Shown: in pieces, positions 20,895 through 21,900 of the stretch | How positions within the stretch are numbered: position 1 is the stretch's first letter | Layout: each line of letters begins with the position of its first letter | Assembly (NCBI GenBank): GCA_018399395.1 | Contig: JAGYOI010000004.1 | Span: forward strand, 1 to 21,900 | Direction: 5' to 3' | From: Prolixibacteraceae bacterium | GTDB lineage: Bacteria; Bacteroidota; Bacteroidia; Bacteroidales; Prolixibacteraceae | Length of the DNA: 21,900 nt | Notes under the pieces: model-generated | Database searches by the model: none | Seen by the model: only the letters and a program-made list of their open reading frames with translations | What the model was told of the DNA's origin: nothing | Translations under genes and position numbers: made by a program

Positions 20895-21496
20895 GGGATA
20901 GCTTGAAGGAATCGTTCACCGCTGAAATTGGCGTCCGGGAACTTACCGGGAACAATGACGGTGAAAAAGTCGAAGGATATTTAAACACCTGCAACCTTGG
21001 AGAAGGTTACGCATGGTGCGCAGCTTTTGTCAACTGGAACTTCATTCAGGTAGGGATTGAGACAGGTGTAAAATCACCTGCATGGTCACCTTCATGGTTT
21101 ACCGATACCAGCAAGGTAGTATATAATAGAGATTGGACACGAGACGAAATCAAATCAAAGGCCGGGCAAGTGTTCGGCCTTTATTTCACTTCCAAAGGGC
21201 GTGTTGCCCACGTTGGATTTATCGAATACGAAAACAGGCAGAATTATTACACGGTTGAGGGAAACACCAACGCAGCCGGGAGCCGGGAAGGTGACGGGGT
21301 GTATAGGAAAATAAGGCCGAAACAAACAGTTTATATCATTTCCGATTATGTCAGAGAACAGCAAGAAAAAGAATACGAAAAAGAGTGGCGAAAATCAACA
21401 ATCTACCAACAAAGCCTTACAGGAACGGGCGGCACAAGCCTTGTTGGAAAGTGGGGCGAAATTCAAAATATCTGGTCTTGGTTCATTCAAAATTAA
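20798..21496 (+). CDS. Exported CHAP-domain endolysin
   Basis: 232 aa. A Sec-type signal or anchor (KAKIKIFLTLILGLLFINGV) is followed by a CHAP amidase/endopeptidase domain: YAWCAAFVNWNF with catalytic Cys74, GRVAHVGFIEYE with His138 and TVEGNTN with Glu154. It would cut peptidoglycan peptides in the periplasm. The domain ends near residue 185; the charged tail (REQQEKEYEKEWRKS...) overlaps the next gene by up to 149 nt. The start overlaps the holin-like gene by 97 nt, but the good signal peptide supports ATG 20798. Tail-region CHAP proteins can also be virion hydrolases. Confidence 0.8.
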   Translation: MVLSGRKAKIKIFLTLILGLLFINGVYSSNGLRDSLKESFTAEIGVRELTGNNDGEKVEGYLNTCNLGEGYAWCAAFVNWNFIQVGIETGVKSPAWSPSWFTDTSKVVYNRDWTRDEIKSKAGQVFGLYFTSKGRVAHVGFIEYENRQNYYTVEGNTNAAGSREGDGVYRKIRPKQTVYIISDYVREQQEKEYEKEWRKSTIYQQSLTGTGGTSLVGKWGEIQNIWSWFIQN

Positions 21497-21848
21497 ACCG
21501 CTCACCGCTTACGTTTTGATAAGCATATCAAAAGAAGCCTTGAAAGTTGATGATGTAGGAGAAAACCCGACAGTTTATAATGTTATTGCCCATGCCGAAT
21601 ATGCTAAACCGATGTCAAGGATAGCAGCGAAAGCAATACTTCATTCACCGCTAAAGATTAAACTTTTTAGTGGTGTGTTGTCTTGGTTGCTTCTCCGGAA
21701 ACTCACCCACAAATCACTGTTTGAGTTGGTCAACACAACCCTAAATTTATCAAGTGCGGATTTTTTTTTCAGCTCTATAAACCTGATAAGCCAAATAAGA
21801 ACGATGGAGCCGGATACGCAGGAAACAAAAGCATCTGGGGCACAATAG
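21348..21848 (+). CDS. Tail assembly chaperone, short product
   Basis: 166 aa from ATG 21348: basic, disordered start (MSENSKKKNTKKSGENQQST), then KFKISGLGSFKIKPLTAYVL and a helical body (AYAKPMSRIAAKAILHSPLK-like; LFELVNTTLNLSSADFFFSS). Follows the tail tube and lysis genes where the gpG/gpGT-type chaperone is expected. Codons 138-141 run GAT TTT TTT TTC across nine T, a -1 slippery site; see the extension. The start overlaps the endolysin by 149 nt; a later non-ATG start near 21438 would also keep the core. Confidence 0.75.
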   Translation: MSENSKKKNTKKSGENQQSTNKALQERAAQALLESGAKFKISGLGSFKIKPLTAYVLISISKEALKVDDVGENPTVYNVIAHAEYAKPMSRIAAKAILHSPLKIKLFSGVLSWLLLRKLTHKSLFELVNTTLNLSSADFFFSSINLISQIRTMEPDTQETKASGAQ

Positions 21849-21900
21849 CAGGAATGATGGACGTGCTTCATTTGAGCTATGATGAAATAATGTATAAAAG
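21767..21900 (+). CDS. Tail assembly chaperone, -1 frameshift extension (runs off window)
   Basis: The -1 frame is closed by a TGA at 21722-21724 and has no start codon before the T run, so it is reached only by slipping at the nine T (21761-21769). It then reads QLYKPDKPNKNDGAGYAGNK, SIWGTIAGMMDVLHLSYDEI, MYK... to the last base. The IWG-x-I-x-G-M and LSYDEI-x-Y pattern is typical of the T part of phage gpGT chaperones, which bridges tape measure and tube during tail assembly. Confidence 0.75.

Overview
The window is part of a tailed bacteriophage or prophage genome whose host is most likely a member of the Bacteroidota. Three things suggest this: A/T-rich DNA, promoters of the Bacteroidota type (TTTG, about 20 nt, TAnnTTTr), and mostly A-rich leaders instead of Shine-Dalgarno sites. 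All supported genes lie on the + strand. No integrase, repressor, tRNA or CRISPR array is visible, so a temperate lifestyle cannot be decided here.

Layout. (1) 1-1.5 kb, replication: the C-terminal part of a phage replisome-organizer-like protein whose gene carries three 23-bp iterons and a purine tract (lambda-like origin layout), a conserved Bacteroidota phage protein, and a stand-alone DnaA domain IV. (2) 1.5-4.2 kb: small unrecognised genes, a 136-bp nested inverted-repeat element resembling an integron attC site, and a 64-aa gene bounded by 20/21-bp inverted repeats. (3) 4.2-5.8 kb: a DUF488 protein ending in a sliding-clamp-binding motif, an unrecognised protein without an ATG start, and a ParB/sulfiredoxin-fold protein. 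(4) 5.7-10.3 kb: small and large terminase, portal, MuF-like minor head protein. (5) 10.3-15.1 kb: an accessory island of about 15 small genes that interrupts the head operon. It has two near-identical promoters, three terminators and eight copies of the 12-nt leader AATCAAAAACAC. It carries a RadC-type JAB protein, a free-standing MutS mismatch-reading domain, a small lipoprotein and many unknowns. (6) 15.2-20.3 kb: scaffold-like protein, decoration/head fibre, major capsid, neck and tail-completion proteins, two membrane proteins, tail terminator, tail tube. (7) 20.3-21.9 kb: two more membrane proteins, an exported CHAP endolysin, and a tail assembly chaperone with a very clear -1 frameshift site (nine T) leading into a second frame that runs off the window.

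Together this is a siphovirus-like packaging, head and tail operon with lysis genes mixed into the tail genes. The most notable parts are the island with its shared promoter/leader system, the attC-like element with the IR-bounded gene, the iteron origin inside the replication gene, and the small DNA-maintenance-type proteins (DUF488 with clamp motif, MutS domain I, RadC, DnaA domain IV). No gap longer than 300 bases lacks a gene. The largest is 164 bp (2583-2746), which holds the structured element.
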